Shown here: in pieces, positions 18,368 to 26,838 of the stretch | Numbering within the stretch: position 1 is the stretch's first letter | Layout: the number at the start of each line of letters is the position of its first letter | Assembly: GCF_002245695.1 (NCBI RefSeq) | Contig: NZ_NOII01000002.1 | Location: 434,001 to 498,000 of the forward strand | Origin: Fictibacillus aquaticus | GTDB taxonomy: Bacteria > Bacillota > Bacilli > Bacillales > Fictibacillaceae | DNA length: 64,000 nt | Direction of reading: 5' to 3' | Notes under the pieces: model-generated | What the model saw: the letters and a program-made list of their open reading frames with translations, nothing else | The model's database searches: none | Told to the model about the DNA's origin: nothing | Translations under genes and position numbers: made by a program

Positions 18368-18967
18368 ATGCTTGTTAAGGACATCATGGCCGCAAACGTC
18401 CCTGTTTTTAAGATCAGCGTTTCTGTTGCAGCGGCAAAACAGGAAATGATGAAGCAGTCTTCCAGATATTTTGCAGCAGAAGATAATGACCGAAGATGGA
18501 AAGGCATGGTTTCAGATATCGATATTAAAAAAGCGGAGGAAAGCGAAGATAACTTCATATCGGACATAATGAAAACTGACATGATAACCGCTCATCCATT
18601 GGACAGTGCTGAGGAGCTATCTGGAGTGTTTTATCAAAACAATCTGGAATATATACCCATTATCGAAGAAGACCGCATTATCGGGCTAGTTACAGAAAAA
18701 GAAATGCTGCATACGCTTGTGCGGCTCACAGGCGCACATCAGCCGAGTTCAAAGCTGGAGATCAAAGTGATCAACAAAGCCGGACAGCTTGCCGAGGTCG
18801 CTGCAATCATTAAGGAACATCATATAAACATTCAAAGTGTATTGGTTTACCCTTGTCAGAATGATGAAGAGAAAGTGCTTGTGTTCCGCCTTGCCACCAT
18901 GAATCCGCTTCCAGTTATACAGCACCTAAATGACGAGGGGTATACTGTTTTAGGACCGGTGAGATAA
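18368..18967 (+). CDS. acuB: AcuB, CBS-ACT domain protein
   Basis: 199 residues. Two CBS motifs (about 1-60 and 68-125, the second with FISDIMKTDMITAHPLDSAE) are followed by an ACT-like domain from about 131 (LEIKVINKAGQLAEVAAII). The arrangement suggests a nucleotide or small-ligand sensor. Its exact role in acetoin/acetate metabolism is not settled. AAAAAGGAG precedes the ATG, and only 1 nt separates its stop codon from acuC. Confidence 0.93.
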   Translation: MLVKDIMAANVPVFKISVSVAAAKQEMMKQSSRYFAAEDNDRRWKGMVSDIDIKKAEESEDNFISDIMKTDMITAHPLDSAEELSGVFYQNNLEYIPIIEEDRIIGLVTEKEMLHTLVRLTGAHQPSSKLEIKVINKAGQLAEVAAIIKEHHINIQSVLVYPCQNDEEKVLVFRLATMNPLPVIQHLNDEGYTVLGPVR

Positions 18968-18968
18968 A

Positions 18969-20132
18969 ATGAACGAACCTCTTTTTATATATTCTGAGAA
19001 TCTGCTGGACTACAAGTTTCATGACAGCCATCCTTTTAACCAGCTGAGGGTCAAGCTGACATATGATCTGCTGAAAGCGTCAGGACACCTTTCTGACACG
19101 TCTGTCGTGAAGCCGAGAAAAGCATCTGACGAAGAAATTATGCTCATCCATGACAAAGGATACATTGAGGCAGTAAAGAAAGCTGGAGAAGGCTCGCTGT
19201 CTTCAGATATCGCGGGCAACTATGGACTTGGCACGGAAGACACGCCTTCATTTAAAGGAATGCACGATGCAGGCGCATGGATCGTCGGAGCTACATTGAC
19301 GGCAGCCGATCTTGTAATGGAGGGAAAAACAAAACATGCTCTTTCGCTGAGCGGCGGCCTTCACCATGGTTTTCGAGGGAAAGCCTCAGGATTCTGTATT
19401 TACAATGACAGCTCCATCGTCATCGAGTATATACGCCGCAAATACGGTGTGCGTGTCCTCTATGTGGATAGTGACGCCCATCATGGAGACGGGGTGCAGT
19501 GGGCTTTTTATGACGACAGCGACGTTTGCACACTATCTATTCATGAAACAGGAAGGTACCTGTTCCCTGGAACTGGAAATGTCCATGAAAAAGGACAAGG
19601 ATCTGGCTATGGTTTCTCCTTTAATGTTCCGGTAGACGCGTTCACAGAGGACGAATCCTGGCTGCACTGCTATGAGACTAGCCTTCTTGAAGTGGCGGAT
19701 TATTTTAAGCCAGATGTGATCGTCACGCAAAATGGAGCGGATGCGCACTGCTATGATCCTCTTACGCACCTGTCAGTGACGATGAAAACATATGAGGCAA
19801 TGCCTAGGCTTGCCAAAAAAATAGCAGACCGCTATTGCGGCGGGCGCTGGATCGCAACTGGCGGAGGCGGCTATGACATATGGAGAGTTGTGCCTAGAGC
19901 ATGGGCGAACATCTGGCTTGCGATGAATGGCATTCAGGAAAGCGGAAATCTTCCTGCAGAGTGGCTGGCCAAATGGAGCCGGGAGAGCCCCGTTGAACTT
20001 CCAAGAACATGGAGCGACAGCCCAGATATTTATACACCCATACCAAGAAAGCCTGAAATTACCGCTAAGAACGAAGACACTCTCGCTAAGACATTGTACA
20101 GTATACGGTCATTAAAGAAGAAAAACGGATAA
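18969..20132 (+). CDS. acuC: Protein lysine deacetylase AcuC
   Basis: 387 residues, arginase/histone-deacetylase fold. In B. subtilis it reactivates acetylated AcsA. Zinc-site motifs: DSDAHHGDGVQWAF (about 166-179), HH in SGGLHHGF (about 131-138) and the C-terminal GGGGYDI (about 299-305). Start ATG is 1 nt after acuB, so the two are coupled. The message ends at a strong hairpin shared with mtnN. Confidence 0.96.
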   Translation: MNEPLFIYSENLLDYKFHDSHPFNQLRVKLTYDLLKASGHLSDTSVVKPRKASDEEIMLIHDKGYIEAVKKAGEGSLSSDIAGNYGLGTEDTPSFKGMHDAGAWIVGATLTAADLVMEGKTKHALSLSGGLHHGFRGKASGFCIYNDSSIVIEYIRRKYGVRVLYVDSDAHHGDGVQWAFYDDSDVCTLSIHETGRYLFPGTGNVHEKGQGSGYGFSFNVPVDAFTEDESWLHCYETSLLEVADYFKPDVIVTQNGADAHCYDPLTHLSVTMKTYEAMPRLAKKIADRYCGGRWIATGGGGYDIWRVVPRAWANIWLAMNGIQESGNLPAEWLAKWSRESPVELPRTWSDSPDIYTPIPRKPEITAKNEDTLAKTLYSIRSLKKKNG

Positions 20133-20133
20133 A

Positions 20134-20163
20134 TAAAAAAAGCGCTTAGAGCGCTTTTTTTCA
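20134..20163. terminator. Bidirectional terminator acuC / mtnN
   Basis: AAAAAAAGCGCT/AGCGCTTTTTTT palindrome between convergent genes. Confidence 0.9.
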
Positions 20164-20865
20164 TTGCAAAGTTTTGATGATCGACTCAGCCATGAACGAA
20201 GAGCGTTCAGCAGCAAGCTTTGTAAACTCCGTAAAGCTTGCAGGCGCCTCGCCGTTTGCTTTGTCGGAGATAGAACGGATGACAACAAAAGGCACATCGT
20301 TCAGGAAACACGTCTGAGCAACCGCCGAGCCTTCCATCTCGATGCAGTCGCCGCTGAATGCCGCATGGTATTTTTCCACGATGCTGCGGTCAGCTATGAA
20401 CTGATCTCCGCTTAAGATTTTTCCTTTTCTCACTTTCGGTCCATTCAGCTGTTCTGCCGCTTTTTCGGCAAGCAGCACAAGCTCCTTTGAAGCATTAAAT
20501 TCAGATTCATGCTCAAACATCGGAATCGTCCCTTGCTTAAAATGAGGGCTAAGTGCAGATGCATCGATATCATGCTGCATAAGGCTGGTAGATATAACGA
20601 TGTCTCCAACCTCAAGTTGCGGGTGAAGAGCTCCTGCAACTCCAGTAAAAATAATGTGCGTCACTTTAAAACGGTCGATCAGCAGCTGTGTAGTGACCGC
20701 TGCGTTCACTTTCCCAACTCCTGACTTGCACAATACGACTTCTTTGTTTTCATAAGTTCCTTCATAAAACTTGATCTTAGCCTGGGTGCTTTCACCGTAA
20801 ACATCCAGTTTCTCTTTCATGAACGCGATCTCCTCGTCCATCGCGCCAATAACTCCAATCCTCAA
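20161..20865 (-). CDS. mtnN: 5'-methylthioadenosine/S-adenosylhomocysteine nucleosidase
   Basis: 234 residues. It splits the glycosidic bond of MTA, SAH and 5'-deoxyadenosine, recycling methionine and purine. Family marks: MRIGVIGAMDEEI with the base-handling Glu near residue 12, GVAGAL near 79, and RSISDKAN with the catalytic Asp near 198. The start is a TTG preceded by GGGGG at 9 nt. It lies 20 nt after ccpA on the same strand, so read-through from ccpA is likely. In B. subtilis mtnN is elsewhere and motPS occupies this gap. Confidence 0.95.
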   Translation of the reverse strand: MRIGVIGAMDEEIAFMKEKLDVYGESTQAKIKFYEGTYENKEVVLCKSGVGKVNAAVTTQLLIDRFKVTHIIFTGVAGALHPQLEVGDIVISTSLMQHDIDASALSPHFKQGTIPMFEHESEFNASKELVLLAEKAAEQLNGPKVRKGKILSGDQFIADRSIVEKYHAAFSGDCIEMEGSAVAQTCFLNDVPFVVIRSISDKANGEAPASFTEFTKLAAERSSFMAESIIKTLQ

Positions 20866-20885
20866 CTTTCAATTCCCCCATATAG

Positions 20886-21887
20886 TCAGTTTTTCGTTGT
20901 GTTTCTGAACTGAATGCGGTGTGGCAGCACTACCGTATGTTCTTCGACTTTTTCCTTGTTCATGAGCTTTGTCAGCAAGCGCATCGCCACTGCCCCGATA
21001 TCATACATCGGCTGTACAACGGTGGAAAGCGTCGGTCGTACCATTGTAGCGAGCCTTGTGTTATCAAAGCCGATTACTTCAATGTCTTCCGGAATCTTTA
21101 AGCCTCTGTCCTGAGCACCGTGAATGACGCCAAGAGCCATCTCGTCGGTCCCGACAAAAACAGCTGTAGGCTCCTGTCCGCTTTCGAGAAACGCCTCCAA
21201 TGCTTCAATGCCGGAATCATACGTGTAATCACCGACAAAAATGTGTGTCTCGTCGACTTTTTTGCCTGCTTCTTCAACCGCTTTTCGGTAGCCTGTAAAC
21301 TTGTGATAGCCGTTAATCGGATCTTCAAGCGGTCCTGTCACCATATGCACTGTCTTATGGCCTTGCTCGAACATGTGCTTAACAGCGTCATATACTGCCT
21401 GCTGATAGTCAATGTTAACAGACGGAATTTCTTCGTTCACATCAACTGTTGCAGCCATAACAATCGGAACAGCAGCGCGCTTGAATTCTTCAACATGTTC
21501 TTCTGTAATTTTTCCGCCCATGAACACGATGCCATCTACCTGTTTGCCAAGAAGCGTGTTCAGCAGATGGATCTCTTTCTCTTTGTTCTGGTCGGAGTTA
21601 CATAGAATGATATTGTATTTATACATCGTGGCGATATCTTCAATCCCGCGTGCGAGCTCAGCAAAAAAGATGCTTGAAATATCAGGGATGATCACTCCGA
21701 CGGTTGTCGTCTTCTTGCTCGCCAGTCCTCTCGCAACTGCGTTAGGTCTGTAGCCGAGGCGATCGATTGCCTCAAGCACCTTTTTTCTTGTAGATGGCTT
21801 AACATTTGGATTGCCGTTTACGACACGGGAAACCGTTGCCATCGACACACCCGCTTCACGTGCCACGTCATAAATCGTTGTATTCAA
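20886..21887 (-). CDS. ccpA: Catabolite control protein A
   Basis: 333 residues, LacI/GalR family. With HPr-Ser-P it binds cre boxes and mediates carbon catabolite control. The N-terminal HTH ([20 protein letters not shown], residues 4-23) and hinge helix (about 50-58, [12 protein letters not shown]) precede a periplasmic-binding-type core. The start codon is TTG at 21885-21887 behind AAAGGAGG. A good sigma-A promoter lies upstream. Candidate targets in this window are megL and acsA. Confidence 0.96.
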   Translation of the reverse strand: MNTTIYDVAREAGVSMATVSRVVNGNPNVKPSTRKKVLEAIDRLGYRPNAVARGLASKKTTTVGVIIPDISSIFFAELARGIEDIATMYKYNIILCNSDQNKEKEIHLLNTLLGKQVDGIVFMGGKITEEHVEEFKRAAVPIVMAATVDVNEEIPSVNIDYQQAVYDAVKHMFEQGHKTVHMVTGPLEDPINGYHKFTGYRKAVEEAGKKVDETHIFVGDYTYDSGIEALEAFLESGQEPTAVFVGTDEMALGVIHGAQDRGLKIPEDIEVIGFDNTRLATMVRPTLSTVVQPMYDIGAVAMRLLTKLMNKEKVEEHTVVLPHRIQFRNTTKN

Positions 21888-21947
21888 ATTAATCCTCCTT
21901 TAATTCTTGAACCGAAACCTGTCAAGGTTTATGTAATATTAAGTTTT

Positions 21948-21976
21948 ATCATACGCTAAAGTAATGTGACAGGCAA
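21948..21976 (-). promoter_or_regulatory. Sigma-A promoter of ccpA
   Basis: Minus strand TTGCCT, 17-nt spacer, TATGAT. It gives a leader of about 55 nt. Confidence 0.65.
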
Positions 21977-22075
21977 TGGATTGCTCTTTGTTTCACAATG
22001 ATTTTGAAAAAAGCCTGTACTGTTTTCATAGTGTTAGCGTTACCCTTTTGAAACATACTAAAAAAAGGCCAGAAA

Positions 22076-22106
22076 ATGACAAAAGCTCCTTTGTGAAAAG
22101 GAGCGA
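22076..22106 (-). terminator. Terminator of aroA
   Basis: GCTCCTTTTC/AAAGGAGC hairpin followed by TTTTGTC on the minus strand, immediately past aroA. Confidence 0.7.
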
Positions 22107-22118
22107 GTTGTTCTTCAA

Positions 22119-23210
22119 CTAAACGGTCTCTTTAACGGTCTTCAGTAGACCTGATGCAGTGAGTTCACTCATAAACTCTTCAAATTCTGAAAAGTCCATT
22201 TGCTGTGCGCTGTCCGATAGTGCCGATGCCGGATCAGGATGCACCTCTGCCATCACGCCATCCGCACCTATGGCGATGGCTGCTTTTGCAGCCGGAACTA
22301 GAAGGTCTTTCCTTCCAGTAGAGTGCGTTACATCTACAAGAACAGGCAGATGGGTTTCTTTTTTCAAAATAGGAACAGCCGTAATATCAAGCGTATTGCG
22401 CGTAGCTCGTTCGTATGTCCGTATCCCCCGCTCGCATAAAATAATCTGGCTGTTTCCTTGAGATATAATGTATTCCGCAGAATAAATAAATTCCTCGATC
22501 GTAGCAGAAAGTCCCCGCTTTAGCAGAACAGGCTTCTTCATCCTTCCTGCTTCTTTCAGCAGATCAAAGTTCTGCATATTCCGAGCCCCAATCTGAATGA
22601 TATCTAAATACTCAGAAGCCGTTTCAAGGTCTTTTACAGAAACTACTTCGCTTACCGCCTTAAGTCCTGATTCATCCGCTGCCCTGCGAAGAATCTTTAA
22701 GCCTTCGAGGCCGAGTCCCTGAAAATCGTATGGGGAAGTCCTAGGTTTATAAGCTCCGCCTCTTAAGAAGGAAAGACCGTACTTTTTCACTTCCTTAGCG
22801 GCAGCTGCAGTTTGTTCGTACGATTCAACCGCACAAGGTCCTGCTATAATCTGCTGCCTTCCTCCCCCGATAATGGATGAGCCAAACGAAATCACCGTAT
22901 CTTCACTCTGAGTTCTGCGCGAAACAAGAAGAACTTCTTTATGGTCATCTTCTTGGATCTCAAGACCTGCCTTAAATATCTCTTTAAAAATATGCTGAAG
23001 AGCATTAGTTGCAAAAGGACCTTGATTGTTTGCGGCAATTAAATCGAGCATCTCGCGTTCACGTACAGCATCGAACCTGCTAATTCCGCTGGCGTTTTTA
23101 ACTTTCCCTATTTTTTGTACAAGATTAGCACGCTTATTGATCAGCCGCATGATCTCAAGGTTGATCTTATCGACATCGTCTCTAATTTTATCTATATTAT
23201 TTAGGGACAT
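22119..23210 (-). CDS. aroA: Chorismate mutase - DAHP synthase fusion
   Basis: 363 residues. The N-terminal AroQ-type chorismate mutase domain (about 1-85) is fused to a type I-beta DAHP synthase (from about 115; [24 protein letters not shown]). It makes the first shikimate-pathway intermediate from PEP and erythrose-4-phosphate. In B. subtilis the mutase domain also serves as the feedback sensor for chorismate and prephenate. GGGGTGG precedes the ATG. Same gene order relative to ccpA as in B. subtilis. Confidence 0.96.
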   Translation of the reverse strand: MSLNNIDKIRDDVDKINLEIMRLINKRANLVQKIGKVKNASGISRFDAVREREMLDLIAANNQGPFATNALQHIFKEIFKAGLEIQEDDHKEVLLVSRRTQSEDTVISFGSSIIGGGRQQIIAGPCAVESYEQTAAAAKEVKKYGLSFLRGGAYKPRTSPYDFQGLGLEGLKILRRAADESGLKAVSEVVSVKDLETASEYLDIIQIGARNMQNFDLLKEAGRMKKPVLLKRGLSATIEEFIYSAEYIISQGNSQIILCERGIRTYERATRNTLDITAVPILKKETHLPVLVDVTHSTGRKDLLVPAAKAAIAIGADGVMAEVHPDPASALSDSAQQMDFSEFEEFMSELTASGLLKTVKETV

Positions 23211-23341
23211 ATTGTTCCACCCCGCTGTTAGTCGTCTGTGTATGACAGGCTTTGTGCTGCGGCAACCTTTTTCCCGCAGGTTAAGCTTTATTTTAGTATA
23301 AAATAACTATTTAGCATTGTCACTTTTGCCTTCTCTCATAG

Positions 23342-23376
23342 AAAAAGCGCCGTCTTAAACGACGGCGCCTTTTTCT
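23342..23376 (-). terminator. Terminator of ytxGHJ
   Basis: AAAAAGGCGCCGTCGTTT pairs with AAGACGGCGCTTTTTC on the minus strand. It also has an A/T-run symmetry that could work on the other strand. Confidence 0.85.
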
Positions 23377-23378
23377 TA

Positions 23379-23702
23379 TTATGAAATAACTTCTTCCATC
23401 TTTTTAACTGTGATGGACCAGTGCGAGGCATTCCACACCTGATTTCCGTTCTTAAAAAGGAAAACTTGCGGCGATTCATGCCTTACTCCCGTTTCCTCTG
23501 CAATAAGATTGCTCAATGGGCGGGCATCCTGCACGTTCAAAAAGAAAAACGCTTCATTTGGGTGATTTTCAGCGAACTTTTCAAATTGACGATAGCCTTC
23601 ATGGCTCACAGGACAAGTTGTGCTGTTTTTCAGCAGGAAAAACTGGTTGTTTTCTTCCAAAACTTTCTTCCATTCGTTCTCGTTCGTTAACTGTACTAGC
23701 AT
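23379..23702 (-). CDS. ytxJ: Bacillithiol-system redox-active protein YtxJ
   Basis: 107 residues, thioredoxin-like fold with a single cysteine motif, TTCPVSHEG (Cys near residue 29), instead of CxxC. This monothiol type (YtxJ) is found in bacillithiol-making bacteria and may act as a bacilliredoxin-like protein; direct function is not proven. ATG 23700-23702 follows AAGGAGG; the longer in-frame start is rejected. Last gene of ytxGHJ, and separated from ytxH by a strong inverted repeat. Confidence 0.9.
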   Translation of the reverse strand: MLVQLTNENEWKKVLEENNQFFLLKNSTTCPVSHEGYRQFEKFAENHPNEAFFFLNVQDARPLSNLIAEETGVRHESPQVFLFKNGNQVWNASHWSITVKKMEEVIS

Positions 23703-23726
23703 CAAGCTGCCTCCTTTGAATAACAG

Positions 23727-23757
23727 ACAGAGGAAGGCGAATATCGCCTTCCTCTGT
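23727..23757 (-). other. 14-bp perfect inverted repeat between ytxH and ytxJ
   Basis: ACAGAGGAAGGCGA pairs perfectly with TCGCCTTCCTCTGT across a 3-nt loop. No T-run follows on the minus strand, so it is not a clear terminator. It sits 24 nt before the ytxJ ATG and could set ytxJ dosage or mRNA stability. Confidence 0.8.
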
Positions 23758-23783
23758 ATCATTTCATAAATATGTCCCTTGCA

Positions 23784-24188
23784 TCAATATTTTTGCTCAG
23801 CAAGCTCTGGTGTGCGGAGATCTTCTGCTTCAGGCTGTTCGGTGATTTCACCGTACACTTCATTTGTTTCCTGATCAGCAGTGTCTTTTTCGCGCCACTT
23901 ATCGAGATCACGACGGATGTTCGAGGTAAGTTCTTTAACCTTGCCGGCAACCTGTGTGGACTGCTCGCTTACTGTTTTCACAAGCGAGTTGGACTTTTCA
24001 ATCGCCATCTGAGAAAATTCGTTCGATTTGTCCTTCAGCAGAACGGCCTGCTCGTTCAGGTCCCCTCTCAGCTCTTTACCGGTTTTAGGTGCCAAAAGCA
24101 AAGCAGATGCCGCTCCGACTATACCTCCGACAAGAGCTCCAATAATAAAATCCTTGCTGTCAATGCCCTGATTATTATTGCCCATCAT
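23784..24188 (-). CDS. ytxH: YtxH general stress protein
   Basis: 134 residues. An N-terminal glycine-rich membrane segment (DFIIGALVGGIVGAASALLL, about 11-30) followed by APKTGKELRGDL is the YtxH domain signature; the rest is charged and helical. A membrane-associated stress protein in B. subtilis with unknown mechanism. Start ATG 24186-24188 follows GAGGAGG. Its start overlaps the end of ytxG by 14 bp, so translation is coupled. Confidence 0.92.
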   Translation of the reverse strand: MMGNNNQGIDSKDFIIGALVGGIVGAASALLLAPKTGKELRGDLNEQAVLLKDKSNEFSQMAIEKSNSLVKTVSEQSTQVAGKVKELTSNIRRDLDKWREKDTADQETNEVYGEITEQPEAEDLRTPELAEQKY

Positions 24189-24645
24189 AAACGCCTCCTC
24201 TTGAATAGTTTTGAGAAGCCGCCCCCTTGACATTCTGTTTCTTGATTTTCCATTTCTCCCAGAGTGTCAAAGCTGCGTTCCCCCATTGAACCGCCTGCTT
24301 AATCTGATGAGACTGCTGTTCCGTTCCAATGGAAATCTGGTCGGTTACTTTTCTCACTGATTGATTAACTTTCTGTATGGACGTGCCGAAATCCTGCACA
24401 GCGGAGAAAATCTGGTTTAATGAATCTGACTTTTTTTGCACATCTTCTGCGAGCACATTTGTTTTATGTAACAAATCCGCGGTTTCGCGTGTTACTCCCT
24501 GAAGCTGATTTTCTAATCCATCGAGCGTTTTCGCCACGTGATCAAGTGTAAACTGAAGTGACTTCAGTGTTCTTGAAAGGAAATAAACGAGAACGACAAA
24601 TGCTGCTGCGATGATTGCTACACTAATTGAAATAATCATATCCAT
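24175..24645 (-). CDS. ytxG: DUF948 protein YtxG
   Basis: 156 residues. One N-terminal membrane helix (about 3-24) followed by heptad-like coiled coil with many Q, V and L positions (about 30-120): the DUF948 pattern. Function unknown; in B. subtilis ytxGHJ belongs to the general stress regulon. First gene of the operon. A sigma-B-like promoter lies 36-59 nt upstream. Confidence 0.92.
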   Translation of the reverse strand: MDMIISISVAIIAAAFVVLVYFLSRTLKSLQFTLDHVAKTLDGLENQLQGVTRETADLLHKTNVLAEDVQKKSDSLNQIFSAVQDFGTSIQKVNQSVRKVTDQISIGTEQQSHQIKQAVQWGNAALTLWEKWKIKKQNVKGAASQNYSRGGVYDGQ

Positions 24646-24680
24646 GTAATGGACACCTCCTAATATTATATTATTTCCTT

Positions 24681-24704
24681 TTCCCCAAATCTTTTCAATT
24701 AAAC
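24681..24704 (-). promoter_or_regulatory. Candidate sigma-B promoter of ytxGHJ
   Basis: Minus strand GTTTAA, 12-nt spacer, GGGGAA, close to the sigma-B pattern GTTTaa-N12/14-GGGwAw. B. subtilis ytxG is known to have a sigma-B promoter, which supports the reading. Confidence 0.6.
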
Positions 24705-24865
24705 GTTATGATTATTTTCTTCCTTTTTTGCTCAAACCCTTTTTCCACTTAAATTTTTTTAATAATGCTGTGATGAGAAACCGGCAAAAAAGTCACGTCT
24801 AAGTGTTAGTGCAGCTAAGGCTGGCATTATGGCTCGGGGTAAGCCTAGTTTTCTTTATAGAACAT

Positions 24866-24893
24866 TACAAATTGTCTAAATTAAGTTAAAATA
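24866..24893 (+). promoter_or_regulatory. Candidate sigma-A promoter of ampS
   Basis: TTACAA, 16-nt spacer, TAAAAT; 42 nt before the ampS start codon. Confidence 0.45.
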
Positions 24894-24934
24894 GACTTGT
24901 AAGATTATTTTTTCTAAATAAGGGGGCAATACCA

Positions 24935-26047
24935 TTGAAAGATCCGCGCATCAGCCAATTGGCAAAAAACCTGATTACATATTCCGTTAACCTGCAAAAA
25001 GGCGAAAAAGTTCTTATCGAAAACTTCGGTTTGCAAAAAGAGCTTGTGAACGAGCTTGTAAAAGAAGCTTACGCAGCCGGCGGATTCCCTTTCGTCTTGC
25101 TGAAAGACCACTCAATTATGCGTCAGCAATTCATGGAGGCATCTGAAGAACAGATGAAGATGATCGCTGAGCATGAAGGAAACATGATGAAACAGATGGA
25201 TGCATACATTGGTCTCCGTGCTGGCGATAACATTAACGAGCTTTCTGATGTACCTGCAGAAAAAATGGCTCTTTACGAAAAAACGATTTTCGCGATGCAC
25301 CGCAATATCCGCATAAAGGATACAAAATGGTGTGTTCTCCGCTACCCAAGTGCATCTATGGCACAGCTTGCAAGCATGAGCACAGAAGCATTTGAAGATT
25401 TCTACTTCGATGTATGTACACTTGATTACAGCAAAATGAACAACGCGATGGACGCATTGAAGGATTTGATGGACCGTACAGACAAAGTCCGCCTGACGGG
25501 TCCTGGAACAGACCTTACTTTCTCTATCAAAGACATCCCGTCTGTAAAATGTGCAGGTAATTACAACATTCCTGATGGAGAGGTGTTCACAGCTCCAGTC
25601 AAGGATTCAGTCAACGGAACGATCTCATACAACACACCTTCACCTTACAATGGGTTCACTTTTGAAAACGTGAAGCTGACGTTTAAGGATGGCAAGATTG
25701 TTGAAGCCACAGCAAACGATTCAGAGCGCATCAATAAAATCTTTGATACGGATGAAGGTTCACGCTATGTAGGAGAATTTGCGATCGGTGTGAATCCATT
25801 CATCCAGCATCCGATGAAAGACATCCTGTTTGATGAAAAGATCGACGGCAGCTTCCACTTTACGCCTGGCCAGTCTTACGAAGAAGCGTATAACGGCAAC
25901 GAGTCTAACATCCATTGGGATATGGTCATGATCCAGCGCAGCGACTACGGCGGAGGAGAAATCTATTTTGACGATGTCCTCATCCGCAAAGACGGCGTAT
26001 TCGTGCTTCCAGAGCTTGAAGTGCTGAACCCTGAGAACCTGAAATAA
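24935..26047 (+). CDS. ampS: Aminopeptidase, M29 family
   Basis: 370 residues, thermophilic metalloaminopeptidase family M29 (AmpS/AmpT). A two-metal cytoplasmic exopeptidase that removes N-terminal residues. Conserved metal-site segments are visible in the C-terminal half: NIPDGEVFTAP (about 213), DEGSRYVGEFAIG (about 273) and DIHWDMVMI-type NIHWDMVMIQ (about 328). The start codon is TTG after AGGGGGC. It is not at this place in B. subtilis. A strong terminator follows. Confidence 0.92.
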   Translation: MKDPRISQLAKNLITYSVNLQKGEKVLIENFGLQKELVNELVKEAYAAGGFPFVLLKDHSIMRQQFMEASEEQMKMIAEHEGNMMKQMDAYIGLRAGDNINELSDVPAEKMALYEKTIFAMHRNIRIKDTKWCVLRYPSASMAQLASMSTEAFEDFYFDVCTLDYSKMNNAMDALKDLMDRTDKVRLTGPGTDLTFSIKDIPSVKCAGNYNIPDGEVFTAPVKDSVNGTISYNTPSPYNGFTFENVKLTFKDGKIVEATANDSERINKIFDTDEGSRYVGEFAIGVNPFIQHPMKDILFDEKIDGSFHFTPGQSYEEAYNGNESNIHWDMVMIQRSDYGGGEIYFDDVLIRKDGVFVLPELEVLNPENLK

Positions 26048-26050
26048 ACA

Positions 26051-26103
26051 AAAAAAAACTGCCTGCAAGATGTGCATTATCTTGCAGGCAGCTTTTCTTT
26101 TTG
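26051..26103 (+). terminator. Terminator of ampS
   Basis: CTGCCTGCAAGAT/ATCTTGCAGGCAG, 13-bp stem, then TTTTCTTTTT. Confidence 0.9.
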
Positions 26104-26136
26104 ATAAAGCTCTTTTAAGCAATCATTGTTGCTTTT

Positions 26137-26358
26137 AGTATTCTGAGGAGATGTTGATCTCCGTTACAGGTGCACGCTTTCCGCGGGGTGAGCGGTGAGC
26201 CCTTTTGCCGCTGCGCGACTTTAAAAGGTCTCACCTGCCCACTCAACCCGCAGGATAAGGAAGGCTACGCAGCAAGACATCGCACGAAGAAAATGCGATT
26301 TTCATTTTCGAGGAGACGGCACCTTTCACTGCGATCAACTTTATCAATGAAGTATTCA
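26137..26358 (+). repeat. Modular palindromic repeat, copy B (ends + M2 + M3)
   Basis: Same ends as copy A. It keeps M2, but with stem arms CCTTTT/AAAAGG in place of CCCTTT/AAAGGG, and adds module M3 (AAGGAAGGCTACGCAGCAAG through TTTTCGAGGAGAC). It lies between convergent ampS and murC, outside their terminators. Confidence 0.88.
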
Positions 26359-26417
26359 AAGGTGACTTTAGAACTTTAAAAGACATAAATCCAACTAAAA
26401 TCTTTATATAGTAAACA

Positions 26418-26464
26418 AGTGAGATGTCGCTCTGCTTTACAGGAGCGCGCTTTCCGCAAGGTGT
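26418..26464 (+). repeat. Left-end remnant of the modular repeat
   Basis: TTTACAGGAGCGCGCTTTCC resembles the common left end TTTCAGGCGCACGCTTTCC with point changes. No modules or right end follow. The bases from 26465 to 26689 hold nothing else I recognise. Confidence 0.5.
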
Positions 26465-26689
26465 CAGCGAATCCTGAAACGGCTCAGTCACGATAAGTAA
26501 AAGGGCAGGAGGCTGATATGGGCCACTCCTTGAGAATAAACACAGCTTTGTCTTTACGTTTAAGGTATTGCTGAGGACCCTCACTTATCAAGCGGAATGT
26601 GTTCGACAATAGTGTCTTTTATATTCCTGACCAGAAGAACCCAAGGAAAAGATTTTCACAAAGGTTTTTCATCATGATTTCTACGTTGT

Positions 26690-26771
26690 TTAAGTTGATT
26701 GGAGTGAAAGGCACCGCCTGCCCCGCGGAAAGCGTGTGCCTGTAGCGGAAATCAACAGCTTCCATGAATAC
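26690..26771 (-). repeat. Modular palindromic repeat, copy C (ends only, degenerate)
   Basis: Minus-strand left end (CACACGCTTTCCGCGGGG) is joined almost directly to the right end (GTGCCTTTCACTCCAATC). No internal modules. About 80 bp, the minimal form of the family. Confidence 0.75.
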
Positions 26772-26791
26772 TAAATTAGCAACTTTGATAA

Positions 26792-26838
26792 ACAAAAAAC
26801 CGCTGCAAAGGATTATCCTTTTACAGCGGTTTTTTTAT
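26792..26838 (-). terminator. Terminator of murC
   Basis: AACCGCTGTAAAAGGA/TCCTTTGCAGCGGTT stem followed by TTTTTTG on the minus strand. Confidence 0.85.
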
